A stretch of 19,202 nt of DNA from Asparagopsis taxiformis (lineage: Eukaryota; Rhodophyta; Florideophyceae; Bonnemaisoniales; Bonnemaisoniaceae): contig JALQPE010000242.1 in assembly GCA_030407315.1 (NCBI GenBank), positions 1-19,202 of the forward strand. Reading direction: 5' to 3'. Position 1 is the first letter of the stretch. Each line of letters starts with the position of its first letter. A program made the translations under genes and the position numbers. Positions 1 through 10,400 of the stretch are shown in pieces. The notes beneath the pieces were generated by a model, which searched no databases, was not told where the DNA came from, and saw nothing but the letters and a program-made list of their open reading frames with translations.

Positions 1-715
1 TCGCACACTTACCTTCGCTCCGCACAATACACACCATGAGTCAACAGGCTTCCAATGAAAAATATCGCATCAACGGAAATAGTCAGATTCAAAACCAACC
101 TTCCCTCGCTGCTTTCAAAACTCGCACACTTACCTTACCTGTTCCATCCTGCACACAATAAAAACCATAAATCACGTAATCGTGTAGCCAAGAAAAGTAG
201 TCAGCATTCCGCATCTTCGCACAACCGGTCTGGGCGCCCAATGTGACTTACTTTCCGTCATCACTATTCCTCCATCACCTACGCAACATCGGAATCAATC
301 GCAACAGTCAGATTGAAAACCAACGTTTCCCTCGCTACATACCCTGAGAACTCGCAAATGTACCTCTCATCCATCCTACACACAATACAAACCATGATCC
401 AAAAACCTTGCAATGAATAATAATCATAGTCAGCAGTCCATATCTTCGCAAAGCACATCTTGGCACTCAATGAAACTTACCTTCCGTCATCAACATTCCT
501 GCATCATCTACACAACATCGGAATCAACCACAACAGTCAGACTCAAAACCAACCTTCCCTCGCAGCACACTTTCAAAACACTCACGTACCTCTCTTCCAT
601 CCTCCGCTCAATACACACCATCAGTCAACAGGCTTCAATGAAAATATCGCATCAACGGAAATAGTCAGACTCAAAACCCACGCTTCCCTCAACGCATACC
701 CTCGAGGGTAGAGGA
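1..715. repeat. Degenerate tandem repeat, ~225-bp period
   Basis: The same phrases return in the same order across this stretch. The string agtcagaYtSaaaacc starts at 81, 306, 535 and 663, giving spacings of 225, 229 and 128 bp. The phrase about 'ttccgtcatca..attcct' followed by 'acatcggaatcaa' occurs near 247-298 and again near 481-526. The opening phrase 'caatacacaccat.agtcaacaggctt' at 25-52 returns near 609-637. The copies are diverged and the last is short. The plus strand is rich in C, A and T and poor in G. No convincing coding frame runs through it; the small open frames are by-products of the bias. It may be satellite-like sequence or the subterminal repeat region of the neighbouring transposon. 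Confidence 0.75.
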
Positions 716-725
716 TGGAACGAAG

Positions 726-763
726 GTACGTGCGCGAATCTTGATCAAGATTCGCGCACGTAC
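726..763. repeat. Perfect 38-bp palindrome
   Basis: The sequence reads identically on both strands for 38 bp with no spacer. Each arm is gtacgtgcgcgaatcttga, meeting at the TTGATCAA centre. It lies directly after the tandem repeat and about 600 bp before the transposase start. It could be two abutting transposon termini, a transposase or regulator binding site, or a cruciform-forming element. I see no second copy of the arm in the window. Confidence 0.8.
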
Positions 764-1361
764 AAAGCAAAGTCGGTCAAAGAAATATCAGTCGGTGATG
801 AGGGCGGAGTGGAGCCTGCGGCGTCGACCGGACAGCTTTCTGCGTCCGCTTAAGTCTTGCTGTGCATACTCGAAATCATCGCCGGCAGTGAGATTGAGTA
901 TGGCCCAAGCCATGGTCTCTGATTCCCCGAACAATGAGATCCGGATCGAGAACAACGAATATAAACATATAATGATATATATGAGAATCCATTTGCTTTC
1001 CTTACATGATCCGTGGCATATCCGCTGTAAAGCACATTCAGATTCCACGAAGTTCGGAAATAAAAAAGTTTATTATTACAAATGAATTAATTGAAAATTC
1101 ATCTCCCAGGGCAGTCGTTCGTCCTTCCATGCACACGTTGCCAGCACGCAATGTGATGTAACAGTTGGAAATGATTGAACTCTCGGTTAAATTCCACCGT
1201 TGGGATGTCAGCTGGAGTGAGCACAAAACTACTACCCACAAAACTACGAACACGTTACATTCCAAGTCTCGAAAGCACCACAAAAATAAAATTGGTCGCA
1301 TCTGGACGGCACAGTCTCCCCTGTTCAGCTCGCAATCCTCCCTTTTGCGTCAAAACTCGAC
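764..1361. other. Non-coding upstream region of the transposase gene
   Basis: About 600 bp with no supported gene. It contains an AT-rich patch (roughly 955-985 and 1058-1095). The transposase ATG at 1362 is in a good context (cgacATGG). I see no clear TATA box or oomycete-type initiator close to the start. A short minus-strand open frame at 788-1048 is treated as unsupported. Confidence 0.4.
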
Positions 1362-4300
1362 ATGGAATGCAAGTATGAAGGGTGCTTCTACTACTGCGTA
1401 GATGCTTATGCGCTCGCGCTGCATGAGCGAACGTGTCGCTACCGTTTCAACCCCTCTCCCCAACATTTCAACAACGCTCGTGTCCCTGCCGTCACCCATG
1501 AGCCTGCTCGAAACGGCGACCATGATTCCCCGCAACCCAGCTCCCCAGACCCAGAATCTGGTCGTGCTTCCTCCAGCGACTCACCCTGTGACGCTCCACT
1601 GCCACCAACCTCAACCCCCTCCCGCGCAGACCTCCTCGTGCAATCCCTCGCCGCCAGTCTCACAACCCTCGAGTACAAGGCCGGCGCTGGCCGCGTGAGC
1701 GAAGTCATCACCATCCTACAAGACCCCGCATTCTCCCTAGAAAAGTTCAACAGCGCCGTTCGCACCGTAGAAGAATGTCGCCACGTTACCGCTTCCATGG
1801 TCGAAACACATTTCCGCACCGAAGGTTACAAGAGCCACATCATTCCAGACAAAACTGGTAAGTACTCGGCACAGCTGTACCTCCGCGACCCAGTCGACAT
1901 GCTCCGCAGGCAGTTAGCACTGGCTAACGACCAAAATACTCTCTTCCACCCCTCCCCACAGACCGCCCCAGACGGCACCGCAATATTTTCTCATCCCCTA
2001 CACACAGAATTCGCGAAAACGCTGCACCAGGTTACTAGACAGCGCGTGCAGCTCTCGGAAGATCCACAGGTCGTATGGGCAGAGGAAAATGATCCCACAC
2101 CTTCCTCCTTTGCCGGCCTCCTCCAAGTGTACTCCGACAAGAGCAGCACAAGCCTCAAGAGCTCCGCAATCGTCGCATACCCCATACACGTCACACTGCT
2201 CAACTTCTCCGCCCCCCTCCGTCGCCACTGCATCCGTACCGGCCTCACCATCGTCGGGTATCTTCCGTACATTGTTAACCCTTCGTCCAACGCCTTGTTC
2301 GGTGATGAAATGCCGACAACCTCTAGTTCTGCTAGTCGCGCTCGCAAAATTGATATTCTTCATAAAGCACTCGAAAAAGTGTTTTCGTCCCTATCCACCG
2401 CGTTCTCTTCCGGGTTCCCCTGCACAGACTCCACTGCAACTGCCCGCCAATGCTTTCCCATCCTAGCCAATTATTGCTGCGACTTTCCAGAGGCCAAAGA
2501 GCTGTCATGCACTCGCAACAGCACTACCACCACACATCCCTGCCACCGCTGCTACATCCCCGCCACTCAACTTGAATCCACCGCGCCACACCAGCCCCGC
2601 TCCCTCGATGATACACGCTCTGCACGCCAAGAGAGCGCTCAGGAGCATACAACTGCTCCGCTCGAAGCTCTCTCCCTCCTCGAACAACACTCTGTCCTCG
2701 AATCGACCGCTCTTTTACCCACCAACAGTCCCCTAGACCCCTACAACATTTTCTCCTTCGAGCCTCTGCACAATCTCCACCTCGGCATCTCAAAGCTCAT
2801 CAAACAGTGCATTGTCCACCGCCTCAGCTCCCCAGACCTCACCACCACCACTGCCTCCCATTCCGGGACACCTCGCACCTTCAAGAAGGTGAAAAAATCC
2901 ATCCTCGCCGGCTCAAACAGCATTCTGTCCGCTATCGAACGCGACTACTACATCACCGGTCTTCATGTCGACTTCTCCAAGGGTGAGAAGGGCACCAATT
3001 TGAACGGCCTCTTCACGGAGGACGGCATACGCGGCATGCTCGCAGCCAAAGACTATCACCATGTCGACATGGTGTTCCCTTTCATCGCAGCATTCATTGA
3101 CACATGCTGTGACGAAGTAGAGACAGCCCCCCTCACTTCCATCTGCACGCAATACTCTGACCTCGTCGCATGGGTCATGAAACGCGGTCGCATCAAGCAC
3201 TGGACTGCCGCCGAACTAGAAAGCCTCCAGAACTCCATTTCCTATTTCAAACAATCAATGCTCTCCACCCTCGGCCCATTCCACACCACAGGTCTCAAAA
3301 CTTTCAAGTTCCATCTTCTAGACCATCTTCCCGGTGACTTGCAGAGATATGGCGCCCTGGAACACATTGATGCAGGCCCCTACGAACACTCGCATCTTCT
3401 GTTCAAACAGAGTTATAGGAAAACCTCTCGAAGGCGCTCCACAGCCATGGAAGAGACTATTCGCCACATGGAATTCTCCTTGGCCACTCCAACTGGTCAT
3501 ACCCCATCGAACACATTGGGAAACGCACGCATGATATCGCCCACAGACGGTGCAGTACTCGTTCGCGACGGATTCACCGTTGCACTGCACGACTTTGCCT
3601 CCCTGCTGCCCGATGCAACCCTCCTCGTTGCAGATATCGACGGACAGCCCGATCCTGCCACTCTTTTGCCTCTGCACAACTCCTCGTTCCCGTCTGGCAC
3701 CATAACGCTATTCCAGCAACTCGGTGACACAGCTGCACAAGCGTTCCTCACCCTCGCTAGACTGCGCGCCACGGCAGAAGGCCCTCCAATACATGACATG
3801 GACATTTCCGTCACCGTGGTAAAGTCCGCCTACGTCATGGGAGGGTACGTCCCAGATGCCGACGACTTTGACCCGCACAGTGGCATGCTTCGCCCCACAA
3901 ACGTGTCGAGGCACAAGCAGCAGCGCGTCTTTGCAACTTCATCATTCGGCCCCGCAAAGAGATCGCAGTACTCCTTTGTCGTCATCTCCGGAACTGCCGA
4001 TGACTACAGAACCATATGGGTAGGGCGCGTCCTGGCACTGGTACGCCTGCAGTCTCCAAACCTGTTTCAACCTGTAGAACTCGCTTTCGTTCAGTATATG
4101 ACCTGCTTTGCCCCAAAAACCGCTGTGGAAAAATCACTTGGGTGCATTTGTTTAAAGTGGTCCACATGGGACCCGGACAACGGATCCGTTGACAGCAATG
4201 ACACTGCATCCCACAGTGCAGGTGGTCCTTGGTTTGACCTCATTCCTGCATCTACTATATCTGGCACCGTGCACATCGTACGAAGTAACTTTCCAGTCAA

Positions 4301-4403
4301 GCCATTTACGAAACAAATGCACTGGTCGGACCACCGTTTCTATCTCAACCGCTTCTACACCAACACTGATTACCAGTTCACAGATGATAATGAAGAAGAA
4401 TAA
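1362..4403 (+). CDS. CACTA/Plavaka-like DDE transposase with N-terminal zinc finger
   Basis: An uninterrupted 1013-residue frame starting at a well-placed ATG. Residues 3-25 form a compact zinc finger, C3-x4-C8-x12-H21-x3-C25. The region around 'YSDKSST' (D259), followed by 'VAYPIHVTLLNFS' and 'GYLPYIVN', resembles the first catalytic block of CMC/Plavaka-type transposases. D374 in 'CCDFPEAK', the C394-x2-C397 pair and 'FEPLHNLHLGISK' (467-478) are the usual middle blocks. E675 in 'GPYEHSHLLFKQSYR' is the likely last acidic residue. The protein would cut and rejoin element ends in the nucleus. The C-terminal ~300 residues are not recognised. It converges with the minus-strand gene ending at 4481, leaving a 77-bp gap. 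An AATAAA at 4399-4404 overlaps the stop and could be a polyadenylation signal. Oddity: E467 stands where relatives often have Asp. Family assignment is from remembered motif patterns, not a search. Confidence 0.8.
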   Translation: MECKYEGCFYYCVDAYALALHERTCRYRFNPSPQHFNNARVPAVTHEPARNGDHDSPQPSSPDPESGRASSSDSPCDAPLPPTSTPSRADLLVQSLAASLTTLEYKAGAGRVSEVITILQDPAFSLEKFNSAVRTVEECRHVTASMVETHFRTEGYKSHIIPDKTGKYSAQLYLRDPVDMLRRQLALANDQNTLFHPSPQTAPDGTAIFSHPLHTEFAKTLHQVTRQRVQLSEDPQVVWAEENDPTPSSFAGLLQVYSDKSSTSLKSSAIVAYPIHVTLLNFSAPLRRHCIRTGLTIVGYLPYIVNPSSNALFGDEMPTTSSSASRARKIDILHKALEKVFSSLSTAFSSGFPCTDSTATARQCFPILANYCCDFPEAKELSCTRNSTTTTHPCHRCYIPATQLESTAPHQPRSLDDTRSARQESAQEHTTAPLEALSLLEQHSVLESTALLPTNSPLDPYNIFSFEPLHNLHLGISKLIKQCIVHRLSSPDLTTTTASHSGTPRTFKKVKKSILAGSNSILSAIERDYYITGLHVDFSKGEKGTNLNGLFTEDGIRGMLAAKDYHHVDMVFPFIAAFIDTCCDEVETAPLTSICTQYSDLVAWVMKRGRIKHWTAAELESLQNSISYFKQSMLSTLGPFHTTGLKTFKFHLLDHLPGDLQRYGALEHIDAGPYEHSHLLFKQSYRKTSRRRSTAMEETIRHMEFSLATPTGHTPSNTLGNARMISPTDGAVLVRDGFTVALHDFASLLPDATLLVADIDGQPDPATLLPLHNSSFPSGTITLFQQLGDTAAQAFLTLARLRATAEGPPIHDMDISVTVVKSAYVMGGYVPDADDFDPHSGMLRPTNVSRHKQQRVFATSSFGPAKRSQYSFVVISGTADDYRTIWVGRVLALVRLQSPNLFQPVELAFVQYMTCFAPKTAVEKSLGCICLKWSTWDPDNGSVDSNDTASHSAGGPWFDLIPASTISGTVHIVRSNFPVKPFTKQMHWSDHRFYLNRFYTNTDYQFTDDNEEE

Positions 4404-4480
4404 ATCTAAATCGCAGCACTCTATTGATAATGTACTACATGATAAGCCTTCTAGTCAACGTCACATTTACTGCACTAATT

Positions 4481-6765
4481 TCAACCATCCTCCATTACGC
4501 CAAAACCGTTATCAGCAGTGGCTGCATGGCGCCGCTCCATGCCCCCATACTGTGGGGCATTGATTTCGACATTCAGGTTTGCACTCAGGTGTCCAGCATA
4601 TGGGTCAACGACGAAAAGTTCTGCGCCAATTAGTCCTTGCGCAATCACACAATCCATTACAGCACCGAGGTTTGACGTAATATGCGATTGAATCCAATCC
4701 TCGGACACTAGAACAAGTGATGAGCAGCGGTTTACATCATCAACGACATGAACAATTCCAGACCCCTCTCCGCTTTGCCACACTTCAACAGCCTCTCTCG
4801 TCACAGTACGGCTTGCAAACACATGCCGTGACTGTGCACTAGTCCGCTGTTCGCTCTCGACAACGTCCGTTTCTTCCCTTGCTTGCGAGCCTTGGAGACA
4901 AGACATGCAGTACACCACCATACCAACTAATTGCTGAAAAGCTACCCCCACATATTGACTGTACCGCCTTGTAAACTCCTTCTGCCGTGCACCTCCTTTC
5001 CCCTTCGGTTCATCCAAACACTCCACAGTAGTCACTAGCCAAGCATCCAGGCGCGCCAGCGTTAGTATGCTCGTCTCTATGTCCATTACTTGTTCTGGTC
5101 GTATCGAATAACCCCTGAAGATGTCCAGCACATTCACAGCTACTCGGTTGTTAAACCATGCATCACCATTCACTTCCATTTCGAAGCTGTCAGGAACCAT
5201 GCCTTTGCTGTATCGCAGCTCTGAGAACGGTGCCGTTCGCCACCTCCCCATATCCAAATCACCGTTGCTTTCCCGTTTCAAAAGCTTCTCAGACGCTTCG
5301 CGCTTTTGATCCTCTCGCTCGTCCATCTCAGCTCGCGTCGTCAGCATCGTGCATCTAGACATTAATTTCGTGTACCCCAGCGAACCGAACAATCTGTCCC
5401 TCGCATTACGCTTCCGTGCACTCATCACGTCGGACAGTTTCTGCGTCACCTTCACTTTCAATTCCTTGCTCCCCGCCACAGCCTCTTGACAGCACACACG
5501 CTGCTCCTCATCGGAAAACACATCACACCACGGACTTTGACGCAGTACGTGTCGCACCAAGTCATTCAGCAGATCACTCTCGTCTCTGTACGAAGGTGTA
5601 TACCACTGCAGATTCTTGATGATATAGCCCGGAGGGGTAGCAATATATCCTACACCGTTTTCGCTCCAAAGTGTCCCTTCTACCGGCTCTACCTCGATGG
5701 TACGTCCAGTCCAACGTCTCTGCGTTTGTTCCGCTATAGGGTCCAGCTCCATAGTCTCGTTCTTGCACCACTTTGTCAGGTTTTCCTCAACCGCCCTAAG
5801 AACTCCAAGGTATTTCACAGGAATGGCTTTCTGTATTTTCGACTTACCGCCACCGTGATCACTGATTCTACCTGTTCTCGCAATTGCAGTAAGGCTGGCA
5901 TTTTCCGCCTGCAGAGTCTTCACCTTAGCCTCCAACGCAACTATCTCCGTGGTGAGCGCCTTGTTTGCTATGTCCTGGCTAAACACTTTTTTTCCAGCTC
6001 CGCGATCTTCTTCTTCTGCGCATTGATGCGACTCGCCATTAAATCGATGGATTCCGGCGGATGCAACCTCTCTGCCCTCACCGTCCCCCCATCTCGCACG
6101 CTATCGGGATTATGATGTCCTCCATCGGCAATAGCCTGACGTCGCGGGGGCGTTACGCGCATATTTGGCACCAATGACAGTCTGTTGTGACGAGGCCCGC
6201 ACTCCGGCTGCTCTCTCCCCTCAGTACCACCTGACCGCCGATGATAGTTGGCATCCTGTGAACGTTGCTCAGAAACAACATCCCTTGCCGCTATCCTCGG
6301 GTCCCTGACTGCATTACCTGCTGGGGCTGATGTACTCGGCATAGTTGGCGCAGTGGGGGTCACAGCCTCCAGTGTCTCGCGAACCCCCGGCTGGGACTCC
6401 GTCTGCAGCACCTCCGCATCTGCCAACCCGGGAGGAACTACCTTTGCCATAGCACTCTGCCGCAATTCCAACATGTTTTGAGCCACTATCATGTCATCAT
6501 CATGATGTTCACTGTCCCTGCGAGCACGCTTGCCTCGGTCAAGCCCCATCTCTCTCCGCGCCGTTCCTCCTTCCTCACTTTCTCGCTGCGGATCCCCAGT
6601 TCTGCGCCGGTCCGTCTTGCGACTACCGGACCGCGGTTCAATGCTGCCGGTAGGCCCAGACCGCTTCTTCGCACGGGATTGTCGGGCACTCGATACAGCA
6701 GCTGCTGACCGGTTTTTCTGGAGGCCCGGAGGCTTTGGAGCTTTCTTCGCAATACGCGGCGGCAT
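4481..6765 (-). CDS. Basic coiled-coil protein of unknown function, two frames joined by a -1 shift
   Basis: The first frame starts at an ATG at 6765, runs 265 codons and stops at 5968. The second frame, 5986 down to 4481, has 501 codons and no ATG at its beginning. The first ~90 residues are Lys/Arg-rich with NLS-like clusters ('RAKKRS', 'GKRARR'). The end of frame one ('MASRINAQKKKIAELEKK') and the start of frame two ('NKALTTEIVALEAKVKTLQ') form one continuous coiled coil, so the two frames belong together. Read with a -1 shift at 5986-5992 the product has 260 + 501 = 761 residues. The C-terminal part is globular and I do not recognise it. Tail-to-tail pairing with the transposase suggests an accessory (TnpA-like) DNA-binding or complex-forming partner, which is inference. 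If the shift is not real recoding, the gene is frameshifted by one base. Confidence 0.65.
5986..5992 (-). other. A AAA AAG slippery heptamer, candidate -1 frameshift site
   Basis: On the minus strand a run of seven A residues followed by G is read GAA AAA AAG in the first frame. This is the register required by X XXY YYZ slippery sites. A one-base backward slip continues with GTG TTT AGC, exactly the 501-codon frame. Without slipping, translation stops six codons later. A weak possible downstream pairing (TTAGCC with GGCTAA about 45 nt further on) exists, but no strong pseudoknot is evident. The same site is also a homopolymer, so a sequencing or replication indel would look identical. Confidence 0.5.
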
Positions 6766-6916
6766 AATGAAGCTTTCCCGGAAGCGATGGAACGATTGAG
6801 TTGCACGAGATACAAAAAAGATTGCTGTATAGTGTCGGTAACCACAACGGTCTGCGATGAACGTTCAGGTCAGGTCAAGTACCGGAGAATACGCCAACAG
6901 CCCAGATTGTATACGG

Positions 6917-7300
6917 TAGGCAGTCATCAACAGTATTTAATGAGGTACAATTACAGCTGTCGAGCTAGGCCGCGAGCACCCCTATGTCCGGAAGACGTCC
7001 TGATTTGAATTAAAATTTGGGCTATTCTCAAAAACATGCACATGTGAACATGTTTTTGAGATGGGGGTGTGCCGTACGGCACAATCGACCCGCTGAAATC
7101 GATGTTTTTTGCAATATTTTTTTCTGCCCTGAATTGTAGAATTTCTGGGCTGGACAGCAATGCAACTGAGCTGGACATCCACCGGGCGTCCATTTCAACT
7201 TGGTCGTGTATTTTGCATCTGCACGCATAACAGCATCCAAGCAGTCAGGTTCACTGCTCGGACGAAGTGCACCTAGAGTGTGAACGATTGGTTTTTGACA
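6917..7300 (-). repeat. Extended repeat copy A (inverted relative to copies B-D)
   Basis: Reverse-complemented, this region matches the plus strand at about 12640-13020 (copy D) over most of its length. Shared landmarks include 'acacgacca', 'gaaatggacgYccggtgg', the 91-nt core (here 6999-7089), 'aggggtgctcgc' and 'gacagctgtaatt'. Copy A lacks about 15 bp present in D. The core holds the palindrome gtgccgtacggcac (7069-7082) and a hairpin with 12-bp arms (7027-7038 and 7049-7060). In the minus direction it lies just upstream of the coiled-coil gene start at 6765, so it may carry that gene's promoter. It is also a candidate terminal inverted repeat with copy B or D. Confidence 0.8.
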
Positions 7301-7388
7301 GGCGAGTACTGCTCAATAGGTTTCACCCTGGACTAATGGTGGCTGGACATGCTGCATTATATGATATACTTCAACTCTGGAACGTAGC

Positions 7389-7394
7389 TTTATT
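7389..7394 (-). terminator. Candidate AATAAA polyadenylation signal for the methyltransferase-SET gene
   Basis: TTTATT on the plus strand gives AATAAA on the minus strand, 32 nt after the TAG stop at 7426-7428. The position suits a eukaryotic polyadenylation signal. The hexamer is short, so chance occurrence is possible. Confidence 0.3.
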
Positions 7395-7425
7395 TGTAGT
7401 CGAAATGAAAACATCTTTCGTGACC

Positions 7426-10400
7426 CTAATTCCATGCTCTAAACGCTGTCCCATAATGAACGTAGAGCTCCTGCCCCGGACGGATATCGCGGATTGCACG
7501 TACTACAATGATCTTCGGATTTTCTAGGTCCTTCGCCTTGAGCTTCTTCCCCGTCGAACCGCTGCTGTAGTTCTCGACAAACTCGACGTTGGCCATCCGC
7601 CTGGTGTCTTCCGCCGGAGTGTCCTCACCTCGCAAATACCGCGGGTCGTTGATGAACTGCGCCGAACAGAACGGAGCCGGAACAATCCAAATTGGATGCT
7701 CGATGTTTTCGTCGTCCTCCGCTGTTGCATACAGCTTGATGGCATACATCAAGAATGTTTCCTTCGTTATCGCCATGTGACCCTCTCCGTACGCGAACCT
7801 CATCGACTCCTTGCTCATATCAGAGTACACAACAGTTCCGTAGTATGCACATACTTCGTCGCCAACATTAAATGTCTGTTCAGCGAAGAGCCCTCTTCCT
7901 GCATTTGGATGCTTAATCAGCGATGGTCGAACGCTCAATTTTTTCGCAACACAATCGTGTGCCCGCATCACGCGAGGGTTTTCAGTTTGCAACCAGCGGC
8001 GCAGGGAAGGTGGCCAATAATGTACCGGTTTTTCCATGTGCTCGTGCGACGCAATCGACTCTGGGCACAGCTGCCAGAGGTACTGCCGAATATATTTCGG
8101 GAACCTCTGGTACAGGGGAAGGCCAGGTGGGGGTTCGATGATCCTGCGTTCCCTCTGCGTACGCATCGTGACAGAGGGGGACGCCAAGAACTTCTCAGCA
8201 CTCTGTTTCGCTTCTGTCGTGACCCTCATGTCAGTGTTGTTTGAAAGAATTACACGTGACATGACTGCACACAGCTTTGGAAGCGATCGTGCCACACACA
8301 ATTTGTCCATGTCACTGCCGACGAAAACACGGTGCTCAGGCAAGCTCATAGCTGCTTTTCCCGTTGCGAAAGTGCCAGAGAATGGATCGACAACAATATC
8401 ACCAGGCTGTGAATGCTGGCTGATCAACTCCATCATGAGAGCGACGCTCTTCTGCTCTGCACGAACTCTGACCGTAGCACCGGTTGTGCTCCTTGTTCGC
8501 CACACCATCTCATTCGAATCGATGGCGGGCATATTGATGGTGACGTTGCACCACGCCGGGTACGTGCCGTCCATGTATCCGTGGTTCCTATAGGCCACCA
8601 TCTCGCTTCCGGTCTTGAACGGAACACCTCGCTTCCAGAAGTGGATAGCGACCTCTGCCATGTTCATGCGTTGGTACCTCTTCCGCCCCGGCATTTGATA
8701 GAGGTGCCCAGGTAGTCGGACAAACAACAGAGGTACCTCGTCAACGAAGAAAACTGAATTCCGAACGACGTCCTCCTCCTCGTCGTCCTCCTCCTCCTCA
8801 TCCGCACTTTCTTCGCCACTGTGCTGCGATGCTTCGGAGTCCGAATTCATGGACGTAACCTCTTCTTCATCCGACCCGTCATCACTGGCAGCAGCATCGG
8901 TTGGGCCTTCTGACTGCGGTCCTTTGTACGTTTCCAAGTAATGGAACCATTCGTAGAACTGCAAAACGGAGCAGAACACGATGCCGTGGCCACCGGGGCG
9001 CAACAGCTCGTCAAACACTTCGATGCTAGCCTGCATATCTTCTGCAGTTAGCCTGTCGTACGAAGAGTTGGAATCGTTCCTCTTACGACGAACATTGTAG
9101 GGCGGATCAGTCAGAATGAGCTGAACGTTGCCCGTGATGGGCACGTGTTCTCGGCTCTCGTCGGCACTGACCAAATCTTCGAAAGGGACGTCGTACACCC
9201 GGCAATACTGACTCATTTTCGAAAGAAAGTCCTTTGCGAGAGCCTGCCCTTCACTTTCCTGCTCTTCTGTCGCATGGGGTGACGGTGACGGGGGAGACGG
9301 CCCTTGGGCAGTAAGACTGGTCCTCCCAGGTCCAAGTTGAAGCCTGGTTGTGTGTCTTGTCGACGGAACCAAACCTCTCCCTCCTGTGTTGCGACGAGTG
9401 GGAGTGTCATCAACCGGCTTGGGGACCTTTTCTGCGTCCGCGGCTTGTGGTGCCGGGCGGAGGACAGCCATAACGTCTTCGTCGAGGGTGTCAAAGTACG
9501 CTGGCAGCTTGTCCGGATTTCCGCTTGACAAGTATATTTCCAGCGCCCCCCAGCGGTCGGACTCCGGCCAGGTGTACAGGTCCGGGTTGACGATAAGAAA
9601 CTGCAACCGGTCGAAGAACTTCCTCACAAGGTCCCTAAATGCACTGTGCTGCGCACTGGTTCTTGTCTCTACTTTTCCACCATATCCATCAGGATGAGAT
9701 AGGGGAGCTTTGTCGTGGTAGAGATCTAGCTTCTGCTCCATCGGTGCGAATAGACCTTCATCGAGCACGTCAAACCAATGCTCACTGCTGTCGAAAATGA
9801 TGTACGGCGCCATCAACTCTTCGAAGCTGGAAAACTTTGCGGCGAAGGCCACATCGGTCCAAGCATGGTATAAAACTTGAACCACGTAACAAGCTCGATT
9901 AGTGCTTTTCCGATGGGCTGGGACGCGTGCGGCTTCGTTCCCCTCTTCGGCCGCGTCGCCTATTCGGCGACGCGGCAGGTTCTTGTTGTGATTTCGGATG
10001 ATAGACAACGCTTGGAAATACATCAATACCTCGAACGTTTCCGGTGGAGCAAGAACGAAGGCGCTTGGTTCCCCGCGCTGCGGCGCCTGTAGTGGCGAAG
10101 GAAGCATGTTACATCCAATAAGGAAGGTCTGCGGCACGATCCCAGAAAGGATGCAGTGCTCAACCCATTGCCCGATACGCTCATCCTGTCTTGAAAACTC
10201 GGCAATCGGGTAATGCCAGACGAACAATCTGCTTGGCTCGCTCAACGTTCATCTCTGCCATGACGATTTCGGCAACATCCGCCTCGACTCCAGCATTCTT
10301 CGAACGACCGCTGAAGGCCATGCTGAGTCGACCTTGCAGCGCCAGAAATTGTTCTTCCGTGCCCTGCGCAACCCAAGCGCCAAGGTCCGCGTATGTGAAA

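Noticed and set aside
788..1048. 86-codon minus-strand frame with a protein-like end (MAWAILNLTAGDDFEYAQQDL)
   Set aside because: No recognisable domain, an implausible hydrophobic start, and no upstream support; it could be a last-exon fragment but the sequence alone does not show it.
1439..2793. Several minus-strand frames of 60-126 codons opposite the transposase gene
   Set aside because: They are antisense shadows of a GC-rich coding frame with clear domain content on the plus strand.
5486..6115. 209-codon plus-strand frame
   Set aside because: Lies opposite the coiled-coil gene; composition is that of an antisense shadow and no domain is seen.
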